Below, in pieces: positions 42,862-52,734 of a stretch of 64,000 nt of DNA. A program made the translations under genes and the position numbers. Within the stretch, counting starts at the first letter, position 1. Each line of letters begins with the position of its first letter. The notes under the pieces are model-generated. The model did no database searches. It had not been told where the DNA came from and saw only the letters and a program-made list of their open reading frames with translations. Source of the stretch: Brytella acorum (lineage in GTDB: Bacteria > Pseudomonadota > Alphaproteobacteria > Acetobacterales > Acetobacteraceae); assembly GCF_029309905.1 (NCBI RefSeq), contig NZ_JARBJP010000006.1, forward strand, positions 1 through 64,000, given 5' to 3'.

Positions 42862-44619
42862 ATGACGACTGTAGAACAAATGGAAAATACTCAGGCGTCC
42901 GAGACTTTGTCTGTCCAGACGATTCAGGCGATGATTCTGGAGGGCGCTCTCGACGGCGCGCGTCGACATGTGCTGCGTCTGCTTGCGGCAGGCTGTCGGG
43001 AGCCTGAAGCCTACGCTCTTCTGGGAGAAATCGCGCTCCGGCAGGGAAATGCCTCGCGTGCCCGATGGTCGCTGCACAGGGCGAATGAGATAAGGCCCCG
43101 GTTTGGGTGGCGGCTCATGTACGCGGACAGCCTGCGCGCGAGCGGGCGGCACGAGGAGGCGAAGATCCAGAGAGATCTTGCGGTCGAGGAAGCGCCTTCG
43201 ACGCCTCTTTCTCTCTATGCCTGTGGCCGGGCGTTTGAACTCGATGGCGAGATCGATCAGGCAAAGCGGTTCTATGGTGAAGCGTTGGCTCTGGATCCGA
43301 AATGCGCTTTGGCACTGCACAGTCTGGCGCGTGTCGCTATTGGCGAGGGCTGTCTCGAGGAAGCCTTTGTCCTTCTCGAGACCCTGTTGCACGAAGCGCC
43401 GACCCTCGCGGATGCCTATATTGATTACTGTTCCGCCCTGGCCGACCGTGGACGCTACGAAGAGGCCAGGCGTATCGCGGAGAAGGGCATCGCCATTGCG
43501 CCCGGTCTGCACGGGCTTTGGCATAATCTTGGACATATCCTGCAAAATCTGGATCGCAGCGCGGAAGCTGTCCGGGTGCTCGATCATGCCCTGACGTTGA
43601 AGCCGGATTCCGCCGCAACCCAGTTTTCACGCGCGACCGCTCTTCTGAAAGCCGGGAATTTCGACGAAGGCTGGAAGGCTTATGAATGGCGTTGGCGAAA
43701 GACGCAAAAACCCCGGACCGACATCGCGGCGGCGCTGTGGCAGGGCGAGGATCTGGCCGGTCGCCATATTCTTGTTCATCACGAACAGGGATTTGGCGAT
43801 TCGCTACAATTCGTCCGTTTTGTGCCGCTGCTATGCGCTCGAGGCGCAATCGTTACCCTTCAGGTGCCTCCGACGCTGACGCGGCTGTTTGAATCCATGG
43901 AAGGCATCCACAAAGTGGTTGTCGCGCTCGATTCGGCGGATCGTTTCGATTTTCACTGCCCGGTCGCCAGTCTTCCATGGCGATGTGGTGTGACGATGGA
44001 CACAATTCCGTTGCCTCCTTATCTGTCTGTCGCAGAAGAAGAGATCGATCGGCAGGGCGGGTCCGTGAGGCGGCACATGGCGGGCGGTGCCGAACATCCG
44101 GATCTCGTGGTCGGGCTGGTCTGGGCGGGAGATCCGCGCAAGCAGCGTATCGACGCCAATATCGTAGACCGTCGCCGGTCCATGCCGCTCGATGAGATGG
44201 CGCCGCTTCTGAGTGTGCGGGGCGTACGCTTTGCCAGTTTTCAGCTTGGGGATGCCAGGGAGCAACTGGAGAATGCGGGACTCCCTATCGTCGACGTCAC
44301 GGACGGAATTGTTGATTTCGCCGATACGGCGGCAAGGCTTTATGGGATCGATCTGCTCATCGCGGTGGATACCTCCATCGTGCATCTCGCAGGTTCGCTC
44401 AATCTGCCGGTCTGGACCCTGTCTCGAGCGGATGGCTGCTGGCGCTGGCTCGAAAATCGCGATGACACGCCCTGGTATCCGAGCATGAGGATCATCAGAC
44501 AGGCGACGTCCGGAGACTGGGGAAGCGCGGTCGAACAGGCCAGAAAGATGCTTGAACAGGTGTCATGCGCCTATCGTGGAATCCTGAACGGGGCGGCTTT
44601 GAAGAGTACAGAATTTTAA
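42862..44619 (+). CDS. TPR protein with GT9-like glycosyltransferase domain (flagellin modification candidate)
   Basis: About 585 residues. The first half is a row of tetratricopeptide repeats (for example PEAYALLGEIALRQGNASRARWSL, HSLARVAIGEGCLEEAFVLLE, LWHNLGHILQNLDRSAEAVRVL). The second half resembles the ADP-heptose-type GT-B glycosyltransferase fold: GRHILVHHEQGFGDSLQFVRFVPLL, VGLVWAGDPRKQRI and LIAVDTSIVHLAGSLNLPVW. Proteins of this build occur next to flagellin genes in alphaproteobacteria and are thought to glycosylate flagellin. AGGAG lies 10 bases before ATG 42862; a GTG at 42838 is the outer alternative. The flagellin gene starts 102 bases downstream. Confidence 0.83.
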   Translation: MTTVEQMENTQASETLSVQTIQAMILEGALDGARRHVLRLLAAGCREPEAYALLGEIALRQGNASRARWSLHRANEIRPRFGWRLMYADSLRASGRHEEAKIQRDLAVEEAPSTPLSLYACGRAFELDGEIDQAKRFYGEALALDPKCALALHSLARVAIGEGCLEEAFVLLETLLHEAPTLADAYIDYCSALADRGRYEEARRIAEKGIAIAPGLHGLWHNLGHILQNLDRSAEAVRVLDHALTLKPDSAATQFSRATALLKAGNFDEGWKAYEWRWRKTQKPRTDIAAALWQGEDLAGRHILVHHEQGFGDSLQFVRFVPLLCARGAIVTLQVPPTLTRLFESMEGIHKVVVALDSADRFDFHCPVASLPWRCGVTMDTIPLPPYLSVAEEEIDRQGGSVRRHMAGGAEHPDLVVGLVWAGDPRKQRIDANIVDRRRSMPLDEMAPLLSVRGVRFASFQLGDAREQLENAGLPIVDVTDGIVDFADTAARLYGIDLLIAVDTSIVHLAGSLNLPVWTLSRADGCWRWLENRDDTPWYPSMRIIRQATSGDWGSAVEQARKMLEQVSCAYRGILNGAALKSTEF

Positions 44620-44721
44620 TCTTCGAGAACATGAAAATCTCTGCGTCGTTGGAGGTTTGTTAACCAGTGGGGAGTCATGAATGGCGGGCGAGAAAAAATC
44701 GCAGAACCGGAGAAAAATTCC

Positions 44722-46230
44722 ATGACTCTTTCGATCAACACCAACACCGCCGCCCTTGCTGCTCTCCAGAGCCTCAGCCAGACGTCCGCTGATCTTACTC
44801 AGACGGAAAATCGCGTTTCGACGGGCAAGGCTGTGAATTCCGCCTCCGACAATCCGGCCGTCTATGCCATCGCTCAGACGATGAACTCGCAGATCGGCGC
44901 GCTGAAGGGCGTTCAGTCCGGTCTGTCCTTCGCGGGGCAGGTCGTGAACACGGCTGCCGGTCAGGCGACCTTGATTTCCAACGTTCTGTCCAGCCTGTCG
45001 CAATCCATTACGAGCGCGGAAACGACCGGCTATAACGTCGGCATCATGAATGCGGCGCTGTCTCAGGCGATGTCGCAGATCAATTCGGCTGCCAGCGGTT
45101 CGACCTTCCAGGGTGTCAATCTTCTGGGTGGCGCGATCGGCAACGGCGTGCAGTACACGTCCGTCTCCACGGCGATGGACGTGAATGGAACGCTGTTCAC
45201 GCAGGGTGGATATAACGCCACGGCAACAGGCCTTGGATTGAGCAACCTGAATGTCGCGCAGAGCGGAGCGGAAATTACGTTTGGTGCCACCGACAAGGGG
45301 CTCGGTGGTCTCGCCGCAGGTGACTCGCTGGCGATCAACAATATTAAAGCGGGTGCGGATGGCAAGGGCACAGGAACCGCCGCCGATCCTGCCGTGCAGT
45401 ATCAATTCCTCGCTTCCAGTTATGCTGGCACGGGCACGTTAAGCGTGGCGGACAAAGGTGTTACGGCGGCTCAAACGGCTTTGGCAACGGCTGTGGGTAG
45501 TGCTGGGGGTACCACGGCCGTAGTGATTGCCGCTGACGGCTCTCTGACTTTTACGGGCGCGAAAAACGTCACGTCTCAGACTCAATCCGATGGAAGTGTT
45601 GTTTATTCTTTCGGCAGCACCTCGGACGAGACCGTTACGCAAGCGCGCGACGCGAGCGGAAATTTCACCTATTCCGTATCGACCGCGTTCGATAAAAACG
45701 GCGCGGCAACGGCCTTCACGAATATTTCACTCGCCGATATCGGACCCACCGGCGCTCCCGCGAATAGCATTGCCAGCAGCTTCACTTCCGCTGTCCAGAA
45801 TGCGGGCTTCGGAGTTTCTCAGGACGCCAATACCGGCGCTGTAATGATTGCCGGTAATAATATCGATGCGGCTGATGCCGGAGCGACCACCTCTTCGGTA
45901 ACGCTTACGAGCACCGGAGCGGGTACGCCAGCGGTTCAGGAAGTTTCAGGCTCGGCCTCGGCGCTTCTCACGGTCCAGGCCGCAATCTCGAAGATGAACA
46001 CGATCGCGAGTGGTCTGGGTGCCGCGGCCAATCAGGTGTCGCAGCTCAGCACAACGACGAGCAGCCTTTCCAATGCCCTGACGACCGGCGTTGGCGCTCT
46101 GACAGATGCCGATCTGGCCGCCGAAAGCGCGAAGTTGACGTCGCTGCAGACGAAGCAGCAGCTTGCTATCCAGTCACTGTCGATCGCGAACTCGCAGTCG
46201 TCGTCGATCCTCAGCCTCTTCCGCGGTTAA
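44722..46230 (+). CDS. Flagellin
   Basis: A 502-residue filament protein. The N-terminal D0/D1 helices (LSINTNTAALAALQSLSQTSADLTQTENRVSTGKAVNSASDNPAVYAIA) and the C-terminal half (AESAKLTSLQTKQQLAIQSLSIANSQSSSILSLFRG) are canonical. The centre (about 170-420) is Thr/Ser/Gly/Ala-rich, the variable surface region and probable glycosylation target. GGAG lies 9 bases before ATG 44722. A hairpin follows the stop. It sits between the glycosyltransferase gene and flaF, away from any hook or basal-body genes in this window. Confidence 0.95.
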   Translation: MTLSINTNTAALAALQSLSQTSADLTQTENRVSTGKAVNSASDNPAVYAIAQTMNSQIGALKGVQSGLSFAGQVVNTAAGQATLISNVLSSLSQSITSAETTGYNVGIMNAALSQAMSQINSAASGSTFQGVNLLGGAIGNGVQYTSVSTAMDVNGTLFTQGGYNATATGLGLSNLNVAQSGAEITFGATDKGLGGLAAGDSLAINNIKAGADGKGTGTAADPAVQYQFLASSYAGTGTLSVADKGVTAAQTALATAVGSAGGTTAVVIAADGSLTFTGAKNVTSQTQSDGSVVYSFGSTSDETVTQARDASGNFTYSVSTAFDKNGAATAFTNISLADIGPTGAPANSIASSFTSAVQNAGFGVSQDANTGAVMIAGNNIDAADAGATTSSVTLTSTGAGTPAVQEVSGSASALLTVQAAISKMNTIASGLGAAANQVSQLSTTTSSLSNALTTGVGALTDADLAAESAKLTSLQTKQQLAIQSLSIANSQSSSILSLFRG

Positions 46231-46240
46231 GGTTTCGACT

Positions 46241-46268
46241 GATGGGAGGGCATTTCAGCCTTCCCATC
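46241..46268 (+). terminator. Hairpin after flagellin
   Basis: GATGGGAGGG and CCTTCCCATC form a 10-bp stem with one G-T wobble and an 8-base loop, 11 bases after the stop, followed by a short T-rich stretch. It likely ends or attenuates transcription before flaF and may protect the flagellin message. Confidence 0.7.
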
Positions 46269-46296
46269 ACCTTTGCTTTACGAGAGGAGAGTCTCA

Positions 46297-46704
46297 TTGA
46301 ACTACGGTGCGTCACGGTATCAGCAGCAATCAGGTGCCGATCTCTCCTCTCGCCAAGTAGAAGCTCTTGCATTTAAGAAAGTTAACGAACTTATGGCCAA
46401 TCCCAAAAGCGGTGTAGACCGCAGGGAGGCGCTGTCTAAAAATTATCGTCTTTGGTCAATTTTGTTGCTCGGGATCGGGCGAACGGATAACTTGCTTCCG
46501 CCTGTTCTGAAAAGCGACCTCACAAAAATCGCAACTTGGATGCTTAGAGAGACCAATGTTGCTTTCAACACTGTTGGATCACTTCAAAAAATCATTGATG
46601 TTAATGCTGATATGATTGCTGGTTTAAGTGCCGTTACGGCGGCTGAGATTACAGGTCAGCCAGAGACCACGTCCGCTTTCAACCGTATGAGTATGGTCGG
46701 ATAA
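46297..46704 (+). CDS. flaF: FlaF flagellin regulator
   Basis: A 135-residue FlaF protein, needed for flagellin synthesis and secretion in alphaproteobacteria. The SRQVEALAFKKVNELMANP, LSKNYRLWSILL, LPPVLKSDLTKIATWMLRET and LQKIIDVNADMIAGL blocks match the family. Translation probably starts at TTG 46297, which has AGGAG 7 bases upstream; the frame opens at 46273 without a signal. The partner flbT, often adjacent, is absent here. Confidence 0.88.
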   Translation: MNYGASRYQQQSGADLSSRQVEALAFKKVNELMANPKSGVDRREALSKNYRLWSILLLGIGRTDNLLPPVLKSDLTKIATWMLRETNVAFNTVGSLQKIIDVNADMIAGLSAVTAAEITGQPETTSAFNRMSMVG

Positions 46705-47340
46705 AGGTAATATTATACGTCTTTATTTGAGATATTGTAATAGACTTGCTGAAATATCTTTCTGAATATTAAGGATTTTTTCTTTTGTAAAACGTTGATG
46801 CTGCTATTTATTGACAATATATAGTGTTGATTGTCCTCAATTGAATTTGTATTGCCCCGATTTGTGTCCTGTTTGCACTTGAAGTGCTTGCTATATCGTG
46901 GGAAATAATGACGGATTCAGAATAATTATTTTCACGGATGATACATTGGAAGTCTGGAAACCTCTGATTGAGGCGATTACGGCCTCGTGGCAAGACATGT
47001 AGAATGTTCCGCGCTCCGAGCCAGAAGGCTCGGAGCGTCGCGATCTCACTGCCCGCGACTTAAACGGCTCTGATTTCCATCGACTTTTTGCCCATCCCGA
47101 TGTCCGGTCGGAAGGTTCTCTCCCCATTGTCGGATCGGGCCAAACTGTCAAAGATTCGCCTGTCTTCAGCGTCGCGTTATAGGGCTGTCAACTCGTCGTT
47201 CTGTATCGAGTGAGGAATGATTCGCTTATGTCCATCCGTCATCTGACTGGGCTTGTTCGGTGTGTCCTCCTCGTTTGTGCAACAAATCAGTCATAAATCG
47301 AACGCAAGGGCATCGAGCCTTCCGCCTCCGGTCTCTTGGC
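46705..47340. other. Gene-poor, AT-rich then GC-rich stretch with a strong hairpin
   Basis: No supportable gene in 636 bases. The first 250 bases are strongly AT-rich. From 47000 the composition returns to normal. Short open segments (for example around 47050-47200) have no start signal or recognised family. A perfect hairpin lies at 47012-47037. Confidence 0.5.
47012..47037. repeat. Perfect 11-bp inverted repeat with AGAA loop
   Basis: CGCTCCGAGCC and GGCTCGGAGCG flank AGAA. The stem is very stable but has no T-run on either side. It is over 300 bases from the flaF stop and from the LysR stop, so it may be an isolated RNA structure, a bidirectional terminator or a mobile-element relic. Confidence 0.6.
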
Positions 47341-48300
47341 TCAGCCTCCCATTGCTGGTCGCAGGTTTTTTTTCAGTTCATCGAGAACCTTCATAGTAGG
47401 ACGGGACTGACTGCGGGATTTGAGCATCAGGATTCCGTAAGAGCTGATTGCGATGTTCACATCGGATGAGATGATCTGGATCTGCTTGTATTTGGCCTGT
47501 TGATTGGCCACAGCAGTGGAAAGAACCGTCAACGCTTCGGTTTTTTCCAGATAGGCAAGTGTCATCAGCAGAGAGTCACTTCCGATGATGTCTTTTGGAA
47601 GGGGCAGGTTTCTGTCCTGAAATATGCTCTCGAGCCTGCTGCGCGACTTCCCTCCTTTCCGTTGCAGAACCCATGGAAAAGGCGCCATATCCTCAAGCCG
47701 AACGGGAGTTGCCTTCATGAAGAGTGGGTGGTTCTGACGCGCTGCGATGACCATAGGTTCTTCGCCGATCGGGATATAGTGACACGACATGCTCCGCGCA
47801 TCTTCCGGCGCCCGGCCGATCATGATGTCGATTTCGCCATTCATCAGGTCATGAAAAAGACCGACACTCGATCCGGTACGGATTTCGAGAGATATGTTCG
47901 GGTTATCACATTGGATGTTGAGGACGGCCGTCGTCAGGAGATCGACCACAGGTCCGTCGATGGCACCGATTGATACTGTGCCCGCCCCACCTGAGAGAAG
48001 CTCGTTAAACTCATCGCGCGTGCGATCAAGTTCGTCGAGCAGATTGTTGGCATGCCGGGTCAACACACTCCCATAGGCGTTGATAACGAGACGGCGTCCT
48101 TCCCGATGAAAGAGCGGGATACCAATCACATCTTCGAGATCCCCAAGTAGTCGCGACGCGGCAGGCTGCGCCAGACCAAGACTTTCAGCCGCGCTCTGGA
48201 GCGTGTTGTGGCGTGAAAGAGCCTGTAATAGCTGGAGATGCCGGAACTTTAGCCGGATATCGACGAACCAGGAGGGAGATAACGGCTGCTTCTCTTGCAT
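47341..48300 (-). CDS. LysR-family regulator of the tetronate operon
   Basis: A 319-residue LysR protein. The winged helix (LKFRHLQLLQALSRHNTLQSAAESLGLAQPAASRLLGDLEDVIGIPLFHREGRRL) is followed by the two-lobed ligand-binding domain (GTVSIGAIDG, LMNGEIDIMIGRAPED, HPLFMKATPVRLEDM). It is divergent from ltnD across 144 bases, the usual place for a LysR activator of the operon. Its inducer would presumably be threonate or an oxo-tetronate (inference). Confidence 0.88.
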   Translation of the reverse strand: MQEKQPLSPSWFVDIRLKFRHLQLLQALSRHNTLQSAAESLGLAQPAASRLLGDLEDVIGIPLFHREGRRLVINAYGSVLTRHANNLLDELDRTRDEFNELLSGGAGTVSIGAIDGPVVDLLTTAVLNIQCDNPNISLEIRTGSSVGLFHDLMNGEIDIMIGRAPEDARSMSCHYIPIGEEPMVIAARQNHPLFMKATPVRLEDMAPFPWVLQRKGGKSRSRLESIFQDRNLPLPKDIIGSDSLLMTLAYLEKTEALTVLSTAVANQQAKYKQIQIISSDVNIAISSYGILMLKSRSQSRPTMKVLDELKKNLRPAMGG

Positions 48301-48444
48301 GGATTCAACATAACATGAGGAACATGGAATATAACAGTTTGGGAATTAGACCTGTCATCAAACATGTGAATTATTCCCCTTCAATCACTTCTGCTTCGCG
48401 CAGTGGTGCGAAAGACACTTGAGCGCTTCAGGAAGGGGACGACG

Positions 48445-49365
48445 ATGCAGGGTAAGGATCGGACAGGTCAGATCGGTGTGATCGGGCTCGGGGCGATGGG
48501 TCTTGGTGTTGCGAGATCATTGTTGCGTGCGGGTTTTGAGGTTGGCGTCTACGACGTACGTGCAGAGGCCCTGACAGCGTTCGGAACTGAAGGAGGCAAG
48601 GCCTACACGTCGCCTGCCTCCCTTGCGGCGTCCTGTGACGTTCTGATCATTCAGGTCGTAAATGCGGAGCAGACAGAGCAGGCCCTGTTCGGCGAACAGG
48701 GAGCAGCGGACATGCTAAAACCTGGTTCTCTGGTCATCTCCTGCGCTACTGTTGCGCCAGCCTTCATCGAGGGGCTGGAGACGTGCCTGAGAAAGCGAGA
48801 CATCTGGCTGCTCGATGCGCCGATGTCCGGGGGCGCTGCCAAGGCCGCTTCCGGCGAAATGACGCTGATGACGTCCGGCCCCGAAGAAGCCTATGCCCGT
48901 GCGGAAGCCGTGCTCTCTTCCATCGCTGGCAAGGTCTATCGGCTCGGTGCCAAGGTGGGGGTCGGTACTCGCGTAAAAATCGTCAACCAGCATCTGGCAG
49001 GCATTCATATCGCCGCGGCCGCTGAAGCCATGGCGCTGGGACTGCGGGAGGGCGCCGATCCGGCCACCCTGTTCGAAGTCATCACCAATAGTGCGGGCAA
49101 CTCCTGGATGTTCGAAAACCGGGTGCCTCATATTCTTGCGGGAGATTATACGCCGCTGTCGGCTGTGGATATTTTCGTCAAGGACCTCGGTCTCGCGCTC
49201 GATACGGCCCGTCGGACGAAATTTCCTCTTCCTCTGGCGGCAACCGCGCACCAGATGTTCCTCAACGCGTCCGCCGCGGGGCATGGCCGGGAAGATGACT
49301 CGGCTGTCATCAAGATTTTCCCGGGGATCACGCTGCCGTCTTCTCACAAGGGAGAGGGAGTATGA
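48445..49365 (+). CDS. ltnD: L-threonate dehydrogenase
   Basis: NAD-dependent beta-hydroxyacid dehydrogenase family enzyme (306 residues) oxidising L-threonate to 2-oxo-tetronate. The dinucleotide loop is IGVIGLGAMGLGVARSLL. The substrate motif is DAPMSGGAAKAASGEM, and the catalytic lysine lies in TRVKIVNQHLAG. DIFVKDLGLALDTA is the late family block. AGGGG lies 8 bases before ATG 48445; the frame is open to 48403. It heads a five-gene operon and overlaps otnK by 4 bases. The operon content supports threonate over the alternative substrate D-glycerate or 3-hydroxyisobutyrate. Confidence 0.88.
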   Translation: MQGKDRTGQIGVIGLGAMGLGVARSLLRAGFEVGVYDVRAEALTAFGTEGGKAYTSPASLAASCDVLIIQVVNAEQTEQALFGEQGAADMLKPGSLVISCATVAPAFIEGLETCLRKRDIWLLDAPMSGGAAKAASGEMTLMTSGPEEAYARAEAVLSSIAGKVYRLGAKVGVGTRVKIVNQHLAGIHIAAAAEAMALGLREGADPATLFEVITNSAGNSWMFENRVPHILAGDYTPLSAVDIFVKDLGLALDTARRTKFPLPLAATAHQMFLNASAAGHGREDDSAVIKIFPGITLPSSHKGEGV

Positions 49366-50651
49366 GCCGTCCCGGCGTGCTCATCGGCTGCATTGCCGAT
49401 GATTTCACGGGCGCGACCGACATTGCCGGCACGCTCGTCCGTGCGGGGATGAAAACGGTGCAGACCATTGGTATTCCTGATGCGCATGATCCGATGATTG
49501 CGAATGCCGAAGCCATTGTCGTCGCACTCAAGTCGCGTACCATTGCGGCCAGGGACGCGGTGACGCAGTCACTGGCAGCTCTGGATTTCCTGAGGTCTGT
49601 CGGCTGTCGGCAGATTGTTTTCAAATACTGCTCCACCTTCGATTCCACGGAAAAGGGCAATATTGGTCCCGTCACAGAGGCGCTGGCCAAGGCTCTGGGA
49701 CAGAAGGTGACGATTGCCGCCCCCTCTTTTCCGGCCAATGGACGCACGGTCTATAATGGCCATCTCTTTGTCGGTCATGTGTTGCTTAATGAAAGCGGGA
49801 TGCAGAACCACCCGCTCACACCGATGAAGGATGCAAATCTCGTACGTGTGCTTCAGGCACAGTCCAAAGGGGCTGTTGGCCTGATTGATCTGTCGACGGT
49901 CCTCAAGGGAGCGGAGCATATCAGAGCAGGGATCGAAAAAGCCACAGCCGAGGGGGTCTCCCTTCTTGTTGTCGATGCAATTTCGGAAGCTGATCTGAGG
50001 ATAATCGGACAGGCCTGCCGCGATCATATCCTGATTACGGGCGGCTCGGGAATCGCGCTGAATTTGCCCGATAATTTCAGGGCGAGCAACGTGCTTTCCG
50101 GTGTAGACGCGGCTGTTTTGCCTACCATAGCTGGAAAAGATGTCGTTCTTGCGGGCAGCGGTTCGCTGCGGACGAATCTTCAGGTGGCACGGTGGATGGA
50201 GGCGGCGCGGCCAGCTTATCGAATCGATGTCATGAAGCTGGCTGCTGGTGAGCCGGTTGTGGAAGAGGCGGTTGCTTTCTTCGACGCTCACGCGGATCAG
50301 ACCGTTCTCATCTACGCGACCAGCCCGGCCGATGAACTCAGGCACGTGCAGGCGGCGATCGGCGCCCAGAAGGCGGGGGAAATGGTCGAGCATGCTCTGG
50401 GCCGTATCGCGCAGTCCTTGAGAAACCGCGGTGTCAGACGTTTTGTCGTCGCAGGCGGAGAAACGTCAGGGGCAGTTGTTCAGGCGCTGGATGTCAAAGG
50501 GCTGCGCATCGGAGCGCCAATTGCGCCGGGCGTTCCTGCAACCGTATCAACGGACGACGCGCCGCTCGCGCTTGCTCTGAAATCAGGTAATTTCGGAGAG
50601 GTCGACTTCTTTGAAAAAGCGCTGCTGGCGTTATCGGGAGGTCAGTCATGA
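49362..50651 (+). CDS. otnK: 3-oxo-tetronate 4-kinase (DUF1537 family)
   Basis: A 429-residue four-carbon acid-sugar kinase. The N-terminal domain opens LIGCIADDFTGATDIAGTLVRAGM, the DUF1537 signature. KYCSTFDSTEKGNIGPVTEAL and FPANGRTVYNGHLFVG form the substrate site. The C-terminal nucleotide domain has VLAGSGSLRTNLQVA and VAGGETSGAVVQAL. It phosphorylates 3-oxo-tetronate at O4. Its ATG overlaps the ltnD stop (ATGA), and its stop overlaps the otnC start the same way. Confidence 0.92.
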   Translation: MSRPGVLIGCIADDFTGATDIAGTLVRAGMKTVQTIGIPDAHDPMIANAEAIVVALKSRTIAARDAVTQSLAALDFLRSVGCRQIVFKYCSTFDSTEKGNIGPVTEALAKALGQKVTIAAPSFPANGRTVYNGHLFVGHVLLNESGMQNHPLTPMKDANLVRVLQAQSKGAVGLIDLSTVLKGAEHIRAGIEKATAEGVSLLVVDAISEADLRIIGQACRDHILITGGSGIALNLPDNFRASNVLSGVDAAVLPTIAGKDVVLAGSGSLRTNLQVARWMEAARPAYRIDVMKLAAGEPVVEEAVAFFDAHADQTVLIYATSPADELRHVQAAIGAQKAGEMVEHALGRIAQSLRNRGVRRFVVAGGETSGAVVQALDVKGLRIGAPIAPGVPATVSTDDAPLALALKSGNFGEVDFFEKALLALSGGQS

Positions 50652-51289
50652 CGGATGAAGCGGCATGCCGTAAGGAAATCTGCGCGATCGGCCGGGATCT
50701 ATACGCGCGCGGACATACGAGCGGAAGCGCGGGAAACATCAGCGCACGCGTCTCTGACGGATGGCTGATTACGCCGACGGATGTGTGTCTGGGGCGCCTC
50801 ATACCCGAGGGGATCGCCAAGGCCGATTTTGAAGGAAACTGGGTTTCCGGTCCGCGCCCCTCCAAAACGGTGACGCTGCATCGTAAAATCTATGAGCAGA
50901 GACCGGATTGCAATGGCATCATCCATACCCATTCCTCCCATCTCGTCGCGTTGACGCTGGCGGGTGTACATACCGAGAATGCCATCCTGCCGCCGATCAC
51001 ACCCTATCAGGTCATGAAGATCGGGCGTGTCCCTTTGATTCCCTATGAACGTCCGGGGTCTCCGAAAGCGGCAGCCCGCGTGGCCGAACTGGCCCCATCG
51101 GTCAACGGAGTGATGCTGGATCGTCTCGGACCAGTTGTCTGGGGCCGCAGTGTAACGAGTGCAAGTGATGCGCTTGCAGAACTCGAAGAGACGGCGCGCC
51201 TATGGTTGATGACTACACCCCGTCCCGCCCCGCTGGATGATGCCGCACTGGCAGATATCGCGACTGTGTTCGGGGTGACGTGGGACTGA
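50648..51289 (+). CDS. otnC: 3-oxo-tetronate 4-phosphate decarboxylase (class II aldolase fold)
   Basis: A 213-residue zinc-dependent class II aldolase/adducin-fold enzyme. TSGSAGNISARV is the phosphate loop, the HTHSSH motif at about 96-101 gives metal-binding histidines, and KTVTLHRKIYEQRPDCNGIIHTH is the conserved lead-in. In the otn pathway it decarboxylates 3-oxo-tetronate 4-phosphate to dihydroxyacetone phosphate. It lies between otnK (4-base overlap) and the permease gene (31 bases). Confidence 0.9.
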   Translation: MTDEAACRKEICAIGRDLYARGHTSGSAGNISARVSDGWLITPTDVCLGRLIPEGIAKADFEGNWVSGPRPSKTVTLHRKIYEQRPDCNGIIHTHSSHLVALTLAGVHTENAILPPITPYQVMKIGRVPLIPYERPGSPKAAARVAELAPSVNGVMLDRLGPVVWGRSVTSASDALAELEETARLWLMTTPRPAPLDDAALADIATVFGVTWD

Positions 51290-51320
51290 CTTGGCCTTTT
51301 CGAAAGCAGGAGAAGTCCTG

Positions 51321-52709
51321 ATGACTCCAATGGTCCTTCTGGCCAGCGCCATTGCCGGCATTGTGCTGATGCTGGTTCTGATCATCCGTTTCAAGCTTCA
51401 TCCGATCCTGACGCTCCTTATCGTCAGCATGTTTGTCGCTCTTTTCGCCGGGATGCCCGCGGCCAAGATCGTTCCCGCGATCGAAGCGGGCATGGGCAAG
51501 ACACTGGGACATATCGCCGTCATTATCGCTCTAGGGGCAATGATCGGAAAGATCGTGGAAATTTCAGGCGGTGCTCACGTTCTCGCCCGCGATCTTATTG
51601 CACGTTTCGGAGACCGGCGTGCCCCGCTTGCCCTGACCCTTGCAGGATTTCTGATCGGCATTCCGGTCTTTTTCGAGGTCGGCGTGATCATGGTCATGCC
51701 GTTGCTCTATGGCGTGTCGAACGTCAGCAGGCGATCTCTCATGATTTTCGCACTCCCGATGTGTGCGGCTATGTTGACGGTGCATTCGTTCCTTCCGCCT
51801 CATCCCGGCCCTGCCGCCGCCGCAGCACAGATCGGCGCAAATATGGGACGTATCGTGGCGTTCGGGGTGCCGATCACCCTTATGGTCTGTGGAGCAGGGG
51901 CTCTGATTGCACAGCGGATGACACGCCGCGAGTTCACATATGCTCCCGACATCCGGGCCGCGATCAGCGCGTGTGAGGACGGAACGTTCGACGCCGCACC
52001 CGACGTATCCGCCCATGCGCTGCCTTCGGCTGATCCGCCCGGGTTCTGGCTGATTGTCGGGCTGATCCTGCTGCCGATCGCCCTCATCATGCTTGGCACC
52101 ACGGTGTCGCTCATTCTTTCACCCGGCTCTTCCTATACCGGAACTGCCCATCTTATCGGCTCACCCGTCACCGCCCTGCTGCTCGATACCCTCCTTGCCG
52201 GGTATACTCTGGGACTGCGTCGGGGATGGAGCTTCGAACAGGTCTCGACTGTCATCGGCTCCGCTGTGCCCGGTGTCGCTATGGTGATCCTGATCGCAGG
52301 CTGTGGCGGGGTATTCGGGAATATTCTGGTGGAAAGCGGCATCGGCCACGTCATCTCTGGCATACTCCGTACGACCGGACTGCCTGCGCTTGTACTGGCT
52401 TTTATATTGAGCATGATCCTGCGCGCGGTGCAGGGATCGACAACGGTGGCGCTTGTGACGACCGCAGGCATTCTAGGTCCAATGATCTCGGAGATGCATG
52501 CCAATCCCAACCAGCTTGCTCTGCTCGCCCTTGCCATGGGGGGAGGGGGGCTATCGGTTTCCCACGTCAACGATGCAGGGTTCTGGATATTCACGAAACT
52601 CTCTGGAATCGACGTAGCCGATGGACTGCGTACCTGGACCGTTTTGACAACGACACTTGGTGTTTTGGGGTTTCTGGCAACCTGCCTTCTGTGGCCTTTC
52701 GTCTCGTAA
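51321..52709 (+). CDS. GntP-family permease, probably for threonate
   Basis: A 462-residue GntP-type sugar-acid symporter with about 12-14 hydrophobic segments. Family blocks are [79 protein letters not shown] and [23 protein letters not shown] lies 8 bases before ATG 51321. As the transporter of this operon it likely imports threonate or a related tetronate, rather than gluconate. Confidence 0.9.
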   Translation: MTPMVLLASAIAGIVLMLVLIIRFKLHPILTLLIVSMFVALFAGMPAAKIVPAIEAGMGKTLGHIAVIIALGAMIGKIVEISGGAHVLARDLIARFGDRRAPLALTLAGFLIGIPVFFEVGVIMVMPLLYGVSNVSRRSLMIFALPMCAAMLTVHSFLPPHPGPAAAAAQIGANMGRIVAFGVPITLMVCGAGALIAQRMTRREFTYAPDIRAAISACEDGTFDAAPDVSAHALPSADPPGFWLIVGLILLPIALIMLGTTVSLILSPGSSYTGTAHLIGSPVTALLLDTLLAGYTLGLRRGWSFEQVSTVIGSAVPGVAMVILIAGCGGVFGNILVESGIGHVISGILRTTGLPALVLAFILSMILRAVQGSTTVALVTTAGILGPMISEMHANPNQLALLALAMGGGGLSVSHVNDAGFWIFTKLSGIDVADGLRTWTVLTTTLGVLGFLATCLLWPFVS

Positions 52710-52734
52710 TGCATCGCAAAGGAAATCTCTCATC

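Noticed and set aside
47050-47200. A faint isochorismatase-like string (TALISIDF) in one plus-strand frame
   Set aside because: Only a few residues match. There is a stop just before it and no downstream family motif.
48341-48378. GGGAAT / ATTCCC arms in the LysR-ltnD gap as a LysR site
   Set aside because: Six-base arms 26 bases apart occur easily by chance, and the flanking bases do not extend the symmetry.
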